Positions 57,504 through 64,000 of a stretch of DNA of 64,000 nucleotides are shown here, in pieces. The notes under the pieces were generated by a model that saw only the letters and a list, made by a program, of their open reading frames with translations, was not told the origin of the DNA and did no database searches. The position numbers and the translations under genes were made by a program. This DNA comes from Rhizobiaceae bacterium (GTDB lineage Bacteria > Pseudomonadota > Alphaproteobacteria > Rhizobiales > Rhizobiaceae), in NCBI GenBank assembly GCA_019635755.1, contig JAHBYW010000006.1, forward strand, positions 130,001 through 194,000. The letters are read 5' to 3'. Position 1 is the first letter of the stretch. The number at the start of each line of letters is the position of its first letter.

Positions 57504-58766
57504 ATGACCCTCTCCCCGAAACCATTCCTTACCTCGATCTTCCGCGCCGCGGTCGCCGCCGCCGATCCGGAACACACGATCCGTGCCCACCTGCCGGAGA
57601 AGCCCAAGGGCCGCGCGGTCGTCGTCGGCGCGGGCAAGGGCTCGGCGCAGATGGCAGCGGCATTCGAGAAGGCGTGGGACGGGCCGCTCGAAGGGCTGGT
57701 CGTCACGCGCTACGGCTATGGCTGCAAGACGGAACGCATCGCCGTGATAGAGGCCGCCCATCCCGTTCCGGACGGTGCCGGGCTGGCCGGCTCGAAGCGC
57801 CTGCTCGACGCGGTCGACGGCCTGACGAAGGACGATCTCGTCGTCGCGCTCATCTCCGGCGGTGGCTCCGCGCTTTTGCCTTCGCCAGCGCCCGGCCTGA
57901 CGCTGGAGGACGAGATCGCGGTCAACCGCGCGCTGCTGGCGTCAGGCGCCCCGATCGCGGCGATGAACACGATCCGCAAACATGTCTCCACCATCAAGGG
58001 CGGGCGTCTTGCGGCCGCCGCGCATCCGGCGCGCGTCGTGTCGCTGGTCGTGTCCGACATTCCGGGGGACGATCCGGCGCTGGTCGCCTCCGGGCCGACC
58101 GTGCCGAGCATGGGCAGCCGCGCGGACGCGCTCGGCTTCGTCAAGGCTTGGGGGATGACGTTGCCGGGGGCCGTCATGTCGCATCTCAACTCGCCGGCGG
58201 CCGACGCGCCCTCTCCCGACGATCCACGCTTTGCCGGCAACGCGGTGCATGTCATCGCCTCGGCCGCGGTTTCGCTCGACGCGGCAGCGGCGGAAGCCGG
58301 ACGCCAGGGGATCGAGGCCGTCATCCTGTCCGATGCGATCGAGGGCGAGGCGCGCGAGGTCGGCGCTGTTCACGCGGCCATCGCGCGCGAGGTGGCCGTG
58401 CGCGACCGGCCATTCCGCAAGCCGGTGCTCATCCTCTCCGGTGGTGAGACGACGGTAACGCTGCGCGCGAAAGGCAAGGGCGGGCGCAACAGCGAGTTTC
58501 TGCTGGCCTTTGCCATCGGCATCGATGGCGTGCCCGGTATCGATGCGCTCGCCGCCGACACGGACGGCATCGACGGGTCGGAAGACAATGCCGGCGCCTT
58601 CGCCGATGGGACGAGCGTTGCGCGCATGCGCGGCGCCGGCATCGACGCCAAGGCGATGCTCGCCGGCAACAATGCGTGGACGGCGTTCAACGCAGTCGAT
58701 GATCTATTCGTACCCGGACCGACCGGGACGAACGTCAACGACCTCAGGGCGATCCTGATCCGGTAG
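57504..58766 (+). CDS. Glycerate 2-kinase (MOFRL/TtuD type)
   Basis: A 420-aa kinase phosphorylating D-glycerate to 2-phosphoglycerate. Glycine-rich motifs AVVVGAGKGSAQMA and ISGGGSALLPSPAPGLTLEDE lie in the N-terminal domain. The MOFRL domain holds LSGGETTVTLRAKGKGGRNSE and AADTDGIDGSEDNAGAFADG. It provides the exit for glyoxylate-derived glycerate, which links it to ureide breakdown. ATG 57504 is preferred; an in-frame GTG 9 nt upstream is an alternative. Confidence 0.92.
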   Translation: MTLSPKPFLTSIFRAAVAAADPEHTIRAHLPEKPKGRAVVVGAGKGSAQMAAAFEKAWDGPLEGLVVTRYGYGCKTERIAVIEAAHPVPDGAGLAGSKRLLDAVDGLTKDDLVVALISGGGSALLPSPAPGLTLEDEIAVNRALLASGAPIAAMNTIRKHVSTIKGGRLAAAAHPARVVSLVVSDIPGDDPALVASGPTVPSMGSRADALGFVKAWGMTLPGAVMSHLNSPAADAPSPDDPRFAGNAVHVIASAAVSLDAAAAEAGRQGIEAVILSDAIEGEAREVGAVHAAIAREVAVRDRPFRKPVLILSGGETTVTLRAKGKGGRNSEFLLAFAIGIDGVPGIDALAADTDGIDGSEDNAGAFADGTSVARMRGAGIDAKAMLAGNNAWTAFNAVDDLFVPGPTGTNVNDLRAILIR

Positions 58767-58780
58767 CGCGTCAGAGGCCG

Positions 58781-59851
58781 TCAGGTCACCTTGCCGCGCG
58801 CGGCGACCGGCAGCACGTCGACGACGCGGTCGCCCGATACAAGATAGACCTCGTCGAACAGATTGCTTACCACGCAGGCGTGGTTGGGGATGACCCGCAC
58901 GCGCTCGCCGATGGCGACGGACACGCCTTCGGGAACCGTGAGCACGCCGTGCTCCTCGCTGAGCTTGGTGACGCGAATGTCCGGCCTGCCGACGATTTCA
59001 CCGAAATCGGGCAGGCCAAGCGTATCGCTGGAGAACGCCTTCGAGCCGGCATCGAGCACCGCGCGCGACGCGGTCGGCCTGCTGACGACCGTCGCCAGAA
59101 CGGTCAGCGCACAATCGCCCAGCGTCGCGGCGCCCCGCGCTATCTGCGAACGGTCCATGTAGATGTAGGTGCCCGGGCGGTATTCGGTGACGACCGTCGC
59201 ATCCTGGCTACGCCACATGTCGGGCGTGCCGCCGCTGGTCATGACGCGGCAGACGAGGCCCGCGGCGGCCAGCGCATCGCGCGTCTCGCGCAACCGGCGC
59301 TCCGCCTCATCGGCCTTGCCCGCCGCCGGGTAGGTCATGAGCCCGCCGAATTCGAGGCCGGGGGCGGCGGCGATGGCTTTGGCGACGGTCACGGCCTCTG
59401 CCGGCGTCTCGACGCCGCAGCGGCTCATGCCGGTCTCGCACTCGACCAGCACGGAAAGCCGGCGCGCGGCGTCGGTGAAGGTGCGGGCCAGTCCGGCGAC
59501 CGTCTCGGTGCTGTCGGCTGTGACTGACAGCGTCACGCGGCGATGCAAAGCCAGCAGCCGCGCGAGCTTAGCCTCGCCCAGAATGTTGTAGGGCAGGAAG
59601 ATGTCGGCCATACCGGCATCGGCCATCACTTCGGCTTCGCCGATCTTCTGGCAGGTGATGCCGGCGGCACCCGCCTCCACCTGCGTCTTCGCCCAAAAAG
59701 GCAGCTTGTGCGTCTTGATGTGCGGTCGGAGTTTCACGCCGACGCGGTTTGCATGCGCCTGCGCCTTCGCGATGTTGGCGGCGGCGCGGTCGACATCGAT
59801 GAGCACGGCCGGCGTCTCGATCTCGGCGATGGTCTTCGGCTTCTCGGGCAA
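58781..59851 (-). CDS. D-threonine aldolase/D-serine dehydratase-family PLP enzyme
   Basis: A 356-aa fold-type III PLP enzyme. The cofactor Lys is in KLRPHIKTHKLPF (~residues 40-52). TYPAAGKADEAERR and SSDTLGLPDFGEI are family stretches, and PNHACVVSNLFDEVY near residue 325 supplies the HxC metal site of DSD1/D-threonine-aldolase members. It may cleave D-3-hydroxyamino acids to glycine or deaminate them; specificity cannot be told. The start is TTG 59851 with GGAGGGAACC upstream. It is convergent with the glycerate kinase gene. Confidence 0.88.
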   Translation of the reverse strand: MPEKPKTIAEIETPAVLIDVDRAAANIAKAQAHANRVGVKLRPHIKTHKLPFWAKTQVEAGAAGITCQKIGEAEVMADAGMADIFLPYNILGEAKLARLLALHRRVTLSVTADSTETVAGLARTFTDAARRLSVLVECETGMSRCGVETPAEAVTVAKAIAAAPGLEFGGLMTYPAAGKADEAERRLRETRDALAAAGLVCRVMTSGGTPDMWRSQDATVVTEYRPGTYIYMDRSQIARGAATLGDCALTVLATVVSRPTASRAVLDAGSKAFSSDTLGLPDFGEIVGRPDIRVTKLSEEHGVLTVPEGVSVAIGERVRVIPNHACVVSNLFDEVYLVSGDRVVDVLPVAARGKVT

Positions 59852-59899
59852 GGTTCCCTCCGGCGTTTCCGCCGAAACCTAGCACGGATCGGCGGCGGT

Positions 59900-61525
59900 T
59901 CAGCCGGCCATCAACCGCTTCACCGTCTTCATGTCATCAAGGAACCGCGCCCGTTCCGCCTCCTTCTCGTCGGGTTCGCGGATGCGCAGGATGAAGGAGG
60001 GGTGGATCGTCAGGAAGACGCGCAGCCCGTCCTCGCGCTCCATCACCTGGCCGCGCATCTTCGTCACCGGTATGGCTTTGCCCAGCAGCGACAGCGCGGC
60101 GGTGGCGCCGAGCGCCACGGCGAGCTTTGGCCGGATGAGGCCAAGTTCCTGGTCGAGCCACCAGCGGCAGGCCTGCACCTCGCCGGCATTCGGCTTGGCA
60201 TGGATGCGCCGCTTGCCGCGGGGCTCGAACTTGAAGTGCTTCACGGCGTTGGTGACGTAGGTCTTCTGCCGATCGATCTCTGCCTCGTCCAGCACCGCGT
60301 CGAACACCTTGCCGGCCGGCCCGACGAAGGGTTTCCCGGCCAGATCCTCCTGATCGCCTGGCTGTTCGCCGACGAAGAGCACCTCGGCGTCTTCCGGCCC
60401 CTCGCCGAACACAGTCTGTGTCGCATCGCGCCACAGCGGGCATCGGTGGCAGCCTTTCGCCTGTACGCGCAGTTCGGCGATGGTTGCGGCGCCCTGTTCC
60501 GCGCCGTCGGTCGCGTCGTTTCGTCCACCGCCATCACGGACGGGCCAGTGTTTCGACTGGACCTTGGCGTGGTGCGGTGCCGGGGTCGTCGGCATGCGTG
60601 CCACCATTTCCTTCGCGGCCTCGTCGGCGCCCGCGATCAGCTGCGGAATGAGCGACGCCTCGGGAAGGTTCCGCCAGTACTTCTTCGGCATCTCTGCCTG
60701 CATGGCCTTCGGCTTCAGCCGCGCAGGATTGAAGATGTTCTGGTAGTAGGTCCGCCACAGCTCCTCCGCGCCGTCGTCCGCCGGCGCATCCGATCGCGAT
60801 CCACCAGGACCAAGCCTCAGCGTCGCGCCGTCCCAGTGCGCCGACAGGTATGGCGTCAGGATCGACCATTGCATGCCGGTGAAGCGACGCACGAAGAAGG
60901 GCGCGTTCCGCTCGACGATGAAGTGCGACGGCTCGAACCAGGCGACATAGCGCTCGCCGCTGTCGGTCCCGATGCGCCGAAAGCGGACGAAGGCGCGCAT
61001 CTTGTGGATGTCACGCTTCACCGCCTTCTCCATCGCCTCGAAGGCGCGGATGTCCGGGTCGGACGCGATCCTCAGCAGATGCGGTTCGTTCTGCAGGCGC
61101 AGCAGCATGCGATAGAGGAAGGAGAACCGCTGCGGATCGCAATGGCAGATGACGGCTTCAGCACGCTCGACGAAATCGCGGGGAACGAGGAGTGAGCGAC
61201 TTCTCTCTCCATCGCGCCCATCTAAAGACGATGGCAGTTTACCCCCACCCCTAACCCCTCCCCGCAAGGGGGAGGGGGAGCTGTCGCGCCCCGGGAGGGC
61301 GTCGATCGTTGAGGTACCGCCGACCGCGTTTCCCTCTCCCTTGCGGGGAAGAGTTACGGGTAGGCGTGTCCTGTCGGCTGTGGCCTCGACAATCCACGCG
61401 ATCTCCGCCGCTTCGACCCCCTCCATCGCCAGCCGCCGCGCGGCTTCGCGCCAGCCGGCGAAGTCCGCCGGGCCGGCGAGGGCGATCGTGTGGGCGGCGA
61501 GCGCAAGTTGGGGCGCGGCGTTCAT
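59900..61525 (-). CDS. DUF4130-UdgX fusion: uracil-DNA-binding/cross-linking protein
   Basis: A 541-aa protein. Residues ~115-310 form the DUF4130-type domain commonly attached to UdgX (RAEAVICHCDPQRFSFLYRML, KAVKRDIHKMRAFVRFR). Residues ~345-541 are a family-4-like uracil-DNA glycosylase domain: Cys359/Cys362 (GCHRCPLW) for the Fe-S cluster, GEQPGDQED at 386-394, and KRRIH at 438-442. His442 corresponds to the UdgX residue that forms a covalent bond with the abasic site after uracil removal. Residues ~52-103 are repeat-derived. ATG 61525 overlaps the radical-SAM stop (TAATG). The open frame further upstream is out-of-frame radical-SAM sequence. Confidence 0.93.
   Translation of the reverse strand: MNAAPQLALAAHTIALAGPADFAGWREAARRLAMEGVEAAEIAWIVEATADRTRLPVTLPRKGEGNAVGGTSTIDALPGRDSSPSPLRGGVRGGGKLPSSLDGRDGERSRSLLVPRDFVERAEAVICHCDPQRFSFLYRMLLRLQNEPHLLRIASDPDIRAFEAMEKAVKRDIHKMRAFVRFRRIGTDSGERYVAWFEPSHFIVERNAPFFVRRFTGMQWSILTPYLSAHWDGATLRLGPGGSRSDAPADDGAEELWRTYYQNIFNPARLKPKAMQAEMPKKYWRNLPEASLIPQLIAGADEAAKEMVARMPTTPAPHHAKVQSKHWPVRDGGGRNDATDGAEQGAATIAELRVQAKGCHRCPLWRDATQTVFGEGPEDAEVLFVGEQPGDQEDLAGKPFVGPAGKVFDAVLDEAEIDRQKTYVTNAVKHFKFEPRGKRRIHAKPNAGEVQACRWWLDQELGLIRPKLAVALGATAALSLLGKAIPVTKMRGQVMEREDGLRVFLTIHPSFILRIREPDEKEAERARFLDDMKTVKRLMAG
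61241..61368. repeat. Palindromic repeat inserted in frame inside udgX
   Basis: The left part, 61246-61279, is identical over 34 bases to the start of the intergenic repeat at 45077. The right part (61331-61368, TCCCTCTCCCTTGCGGGGAAG then GTTACGGGTAGG) is a degenerate inverted match. It encodes about 43 residues (Pro/Arg/Gly/Ser-rich: LPRKGEGNAVGG, SPSPLRGGVRGGGKL) between the first helices and the DUF4130 domain, without stop codons. Confidence 0.85.
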
Positions 61526-62760
61526 TACAGCAGCGCCAATTGCCTCGGTACCGGCGCCAGCCGCTCGCGAAGCCGCGCATCGTCGGTCAGGCGGCCGGGC
61601 GACCAGCCTTCCGCGACGATGAAGGGACGCACCTGTGCAACCGACGCGGTCAGGCGGCCGACATCCTCCAGCCGAAGCCGGCGGTGGCGGCGCGTCTGGA
61701 CGATCCGGTCGACCGCCTTCGTGCCGAGGCCGGGCACCCGCAGCAACAATTCGCGCGGCGCGCGATTCACGTCCAAGGGAAAGCGGGCACGATTGCGCAG
61801 CGCCCAGGCGAGTTTCGGATCGACGGCAAGGTCCAGCATGCCGTCGGGCGCGCCGGACAGGATCTCTTTCTGCTGGAAACCGTAGAACCGCATGAGCCAG
61901 TCGGCCTGGTAGAGCCGGTGCTCGCGCATCAGCGGCGGCTTTTTCGAGGGCAGTGCGGAGGACGAGTCGGGGATCGGGCTGAAGGCCGAATAATAGACGC
62001 GCTTCAGCCGGTAGCTGCCGTAGAGCCGGGCGCTGGTGGCGAGGATCGTGTCGTCGGAGGCCGCGTCGGCGCCGACGATCATCTGAGTCGACTGGCCGCC
62101 GGTGGCGAAGCGGCGCGTGCGCTTCGTCTTGAGCGTCGGTTCGGCGAAATCCTCGAGCTTGCGCCGGAGCGACGCCATCGACAGCCGGATCGTGTCCGGC
62201 CGCTTTTCCGGCGCCAGCGCGTTCAGGCCTTCGTCGGTCGGCATCTCGATGTTGATCGAGAGACGGTCGGCATAGCGCCCGGCCTTCTCCACCAGATCGT
62301 CCGAGCATTCGGGAATGGTCTTCAGGTGGATGTAGCCGGCGAAGTTCTCCTCCTCGCGCAGCCGCCGCGCCACCTCGACCAGTTCGCCCATCGTCTCGTC
62401 CGGCGAGCGGATCACGCCGGAGGACAGGAACAGGCCTTCGATGTAGTTGCGCCGGTAGAATTCCATCGTCAGGCGAACGACCTCGTCGACACCGAAGCGC
62501 GCGCGGCGGACATTGGAGGACGAGCGGTTGATGCAATAGCTGCAGTCGTAGATGCAGAAGTTGGTCAGCAGGATCTTCAGGAGCGAAATGCAGCGGCCGT
62601 CCGGCGCGTAGGAGTGGCAGATGCCCATGCCTTCGGTCGACCCGATGCCCCCGGTCTTCGCCGAGTTGCGTTTTTCCGCGCCGGACGAAGCGCAGGATGC
62701 GTCATATTTCGCGGCGTCGGACAGGATCGCCAGTTTCTCGCGGGTCGACAGCGTAGCCAT
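61525..62760 (-). CDS. Putative DNA modification/repair radical SAM protein
   Basis: A 411-aa radical-SAM enzyme of the family that pairs with UdgX. The iron-sulfur motif is C69-x3-C73-x2-C76 in NFCIYDCSYCINR. VVRLTMEFYRRNYIEGLFLSSG and IHLKTIPECSDDL are barrel strands. A helix-hairpin-helix at ~335-380 (NRAPRELLLRVPGLGTKAVDRIV) suggests DNA binding. The reaction is unknown. ATG 62760 begins MATLSTREKLAILSDAAKYDASC, the expected family start; a LexA box ends 2 nt before it. It is co-translated with udgX. Confidence 0.92.
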   Translation of the reverse strand: MATLSTREKLAILSDAAKYDASCASSGAEKRNSAKTGGIGSTEGMGICHSYAPDGRCISLLKILLTNFCIYDCSYCINRSSSNVRRARFGVDEVVRLTMEFYRRNYIEGLFLSSGVIRSPDETMGELVEVARRLREEENFAGYIHLKTIPECSDDLVEKAGRYADRLSINIEMPTDEGLNALAPEKRPDTIRLSMASLRRKLEDFAEPTLKTKRTRRFATGGQSTQMIVGADAASDDTILATSARLYGSYRLKRVYYSAFSPIPDSSSALPSKKPPLMREHRLYQADWLMRFYGFQQKEILSGAPDGMLDLAVDPKLAWALRNRARFPLDVNRAPRELLLRVPGLGTKAVDRIVQTRRHRRLRLEDVGRLTASVAQVRPFIVAEGWSPGRLTDDARLRERLAPVPRQLALL

Positions 62761-62762
62761 TT

Positions 62763-62777
62763 GTTCATGATACGTTC
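62763..62777 (-). promoter_or_regulatory. LexA (SOS) box controlling radical SAM-udgX
   Basis: GTTC ATGATAC GTTC is an exact match to the alphaproteobacterial LexA direct repeat GTTC-N7-GTTC, two bases from the radical-SAM start codon. It reads GAAC-N7-GAAC on the gene strand. Occupancy would cover the ribosome binding and early transcribed region, so the operon should be induced by DNA damage. Confidence 0.85.
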
Positions 62778-62889
62778 TTTCGGTAAGGCGCGCTATAAGA
62801 TTTGACATTCTCGCCCAGCTTCGCCGTGCGGCCGGCGGAACGAAAGCTGCCCCAGACGGTTCCCCTCCCGACAGCACGAGGAGGTTGCG

Positions 62890-63231
62890 ATGACAGACCG
62901 CCGAGACACCGGGGCGCCCGGCACCACCGACCAGAAACCGCGCTGGGAAGGTCCGCCCGAGAACCGTCCCCGGGGCTACCTTCCAGCCAACGACGACCGT
63001 GCGGTCGACAGCGATGCGGCGGGCGAAACCCTGTCTGACCCATCCAAATCCGATCTGCCGGCGGCGTTGTCGACCCGGGAGGGCGCTGCCGCAAACGACG
63101 ACGATATGGCGCTGATTCTTGCGGAACGCACCGACCTCTCGCCACTGCAGGCGCGGGACCTGATCCGCCAGCACGGGCACGACCGTGCGACGCTGTTGAG
63201 GGAAGCGCGGAACTTCAAGGCCGAAAGCTAG
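62890..63231 (+). CDS. Small hydrophilic protein of unknown function
   Basis: A 113-aa soluble protein. The N-terminal ~70 residues are low-complexity and polar, rich in Pro/Asp/Arg. The C-terminal ~45 residues (MALILAERTDLSPLQARDLI ... RATLLREARNFKAES) form predicted helices resembling a short UBA-like three-helix unit. ATG 62890 has GAGGAGGTTGCG upstream. It is divergent from the SOS-controlled pair and shares the intergenic region that holds the LexA box, so it might also respond to damage. The family is not recognised. Confidence 0.7.
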   Translation: MTDRRDTGAPGTTDQKPRWEGPPENRPRGYLPANDDRAVDSDAAGETLSDPSKSDLPAALSTREGAAANDDDMALILAERTDLSPLQARDLIRQHGHDRATLLREARNFKAES

Positions 63232-63260
63232 CGCACCGCAAATACTCAGCGTGCAGCGAC

Positions 63261-64000
63261 CTAAACCTCGTGCAGGTAGAGGTGGTAGTCGAGTTCGCTG
63301 ACCGTCCTGGCGACCCGCAGGTACTCGGCTGCCTTGATTGCCGTGAACGTCCGATGCATTTCTCCGCCGAGCGCGGACTTCAGGAACACCGAGGCTTTCG
63401 CCGCCTCGATCGCCGAGCGCCAGTCGGACGGCATTGACGCGCGGGCCGCGGTCGACGCTTCGTATCCGTTGCCCGTGGTCTCCGGGCCCGGGTCGAGCTG
63501 TTCGTCCAGCCCCTTCGCGATGCCCGCCAGCACCGTCGCAGCGACGAGATACGGATTGGCGTCGACGCCCGACGGCCGGTGCTCGATGCGACGGTTCCTG
63601 GCGTCGCCCGCAGGAACCCGGAGCGCGACCGAGCGGTTGTTCACGCCCCATGTCGGCGCGACCGGGGCGTAGGACTGGGACACGAAGCGGCGCCAGGAAT
63701 TGGCGTGAGGCGCAAAGACCAGCATCGATTCCGCCATCGTCGCCGTGAGACCGGCGAGCGCATGGAGCAGCGGCGACGCCCACTGACCTGCGGCCGGGTC
63801 GGCGAAGATGTTGTTTCCGGAAGCGTCCGGCAGCGAGACGTGGAAATGCATGCCCGAGCCGGCGTAGCGCTCGATAGGCTTCGCCATGAAGCAGGCCGTG
63901 ACGCCGTGCCGGCGTGCGGCCATGCGCACCAGCCGCTTCAGCATCACCAGATTGTCGGCGGCGCGCATGACGTCGGTGCGGTATTTCAACGTGAGTTCGT
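63261..64000 (-). CDS. Glutamine synthetase-family protein, N-terminal part beyond window edge
   Basis: The C-terminal ~245 residues of a GS-fold ligase; the gene continues past base 64000. Active-site segments: GSGMHFHVSLPD (metal and ATP), SYAPVAPTWGVNNRSVALRVP and RRIEHRPSGVDANPYLVAATVL. These match the glutamine-synthetase-like gamma-glutamylpolyamine synthetases (PuuA/GlnT type) at least as well as GlnA; the missing N-terminus and operon context would decide. It ends with ELDYHLYLHEV, usual in that group. Confidence 0.9.
   Translation of the reverse strand, partial: ELTLKYRTDVMRAADNLVMLKRLVRMAARRHGVTACFMAKPIERYAGSGMHFHVSLPDASGNNIFADPAAGQWASPLLHALAGLTATMAESMLVFAPHANSWRRFVSQSYAPVAPTWGVNNRSVALRVPAGDARNRRIEHRPSGVDANPYLVAATVLAGIAKGLDEQLDPGPETTGNGYEASTAARASMPSDWRSAIEAAKASVFLKSALGGEMHRTFTAIKAAEYLRVARTVSELDYHLYLHEV

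Noticed and set aside
61526-62536. Upstream extension of the udgX frame
   Set aside because: It is out-of-frame radical-SAM coding sequence; UdgX begins at the TAATG overlap at 61525.
62761-63783. Upstream extension of the radical-SAM frame
   Set aside because: It crosses the LexA box and the divergent small gene and is antisense to both that gene's frame and part of the GS gene; no family similarity.

Overview
The window is a high-GC stretch of an alphaproteobacterial chromosome, most likely Hyphomicrobiales (Rhizobiales; a Mesorhizobium/Phyllobacteriaceae-like organism). The grounds are a 23S-5S-tRNA-fMet rRNA operon end with a helix-9 insertion in 23S, an alphaproteobacterial LexA box (GTTC-N7-GTTC), PuuD-type urate oxidation, a PcaR-pcaIJF block, and several families of intergenic palindromic repeats typical of that order. 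This placement is inferred from gene content; no search was run.

Layout. 1-3119: rRNA operon 3' end (23S lacking its first ~55-60 nt, 5S, initiator tRNA, terminator). 3172-10841: housekeeping genes (TTC38-like TPR protein, LysE exporter, metallo-beta-lactamase-fold hydrolase, a 40-aa membrane protein, L,D-transpeptidase, PPi-type phosphofructokinase, BKACE enzyme, MFS transporter). 10869-15406: sulfate ABC importer (sbp-cysT-cysW-cysA) with an adjacent Rrf2 regulator and a likely operator. 15722-30783: sugar region: xylBA, an AlkC-like DNA repair gene, then uxuA-uxuB-gntR, a four-gene sugar ABC importer and a GH31 glycosidase. 30814-34286: PcaR and pcaIJF, the last steps of the beta-ketoadipate pathway. 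34410-35149: a frameshifted GIY-YIG nuclease gene behind an AT-rich stretch. 35177-43273: peptide-type ABC importer with a fused double ATPase, bracketed by a CocE/NonD hydrolase and an alkaline-phosphatase-superfamily protein. 43396-43934: BrnT/BrnA toxin-antitoxin pair whose toxin C-terminus is frameshifted.

43946-58766 is a purine-degradation island. Guanine is deaminated by GuaD, xanthine is oxidised by XdhAB (matured by XdhC), urate by PuuD, 5-hydroxyisourate is hydrolysed by HiuH, OHCU is decarboxylated and allantoin opened by a PuuE-UraD fusion, ureidoglycine is deaminated by UglYAH, and ureidoglycolate is split by AllA to glyoxylate and urea. Allantoate amidohydrolase is the one missing step. 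A LysR gene, an orphan CDA-fold deaminase, an HbpS-like protein, a glycerate 2-kinase and a D-threonine-aldolase-family enzyme accompany it.

The most interesting locus is 59900-62777: a radical-SAM protein and a DUF4130-UdgX fusion translated through a TAATG overlap, with a perfect LexA box 2 nt from the first start codon. The UdgX gene carries an in-frame copy of the palindromic repeat that elsewhere in this window is intergenic. The window ends in a small unknown gene and the 3' part of a glutamine-synthetase-family gene.
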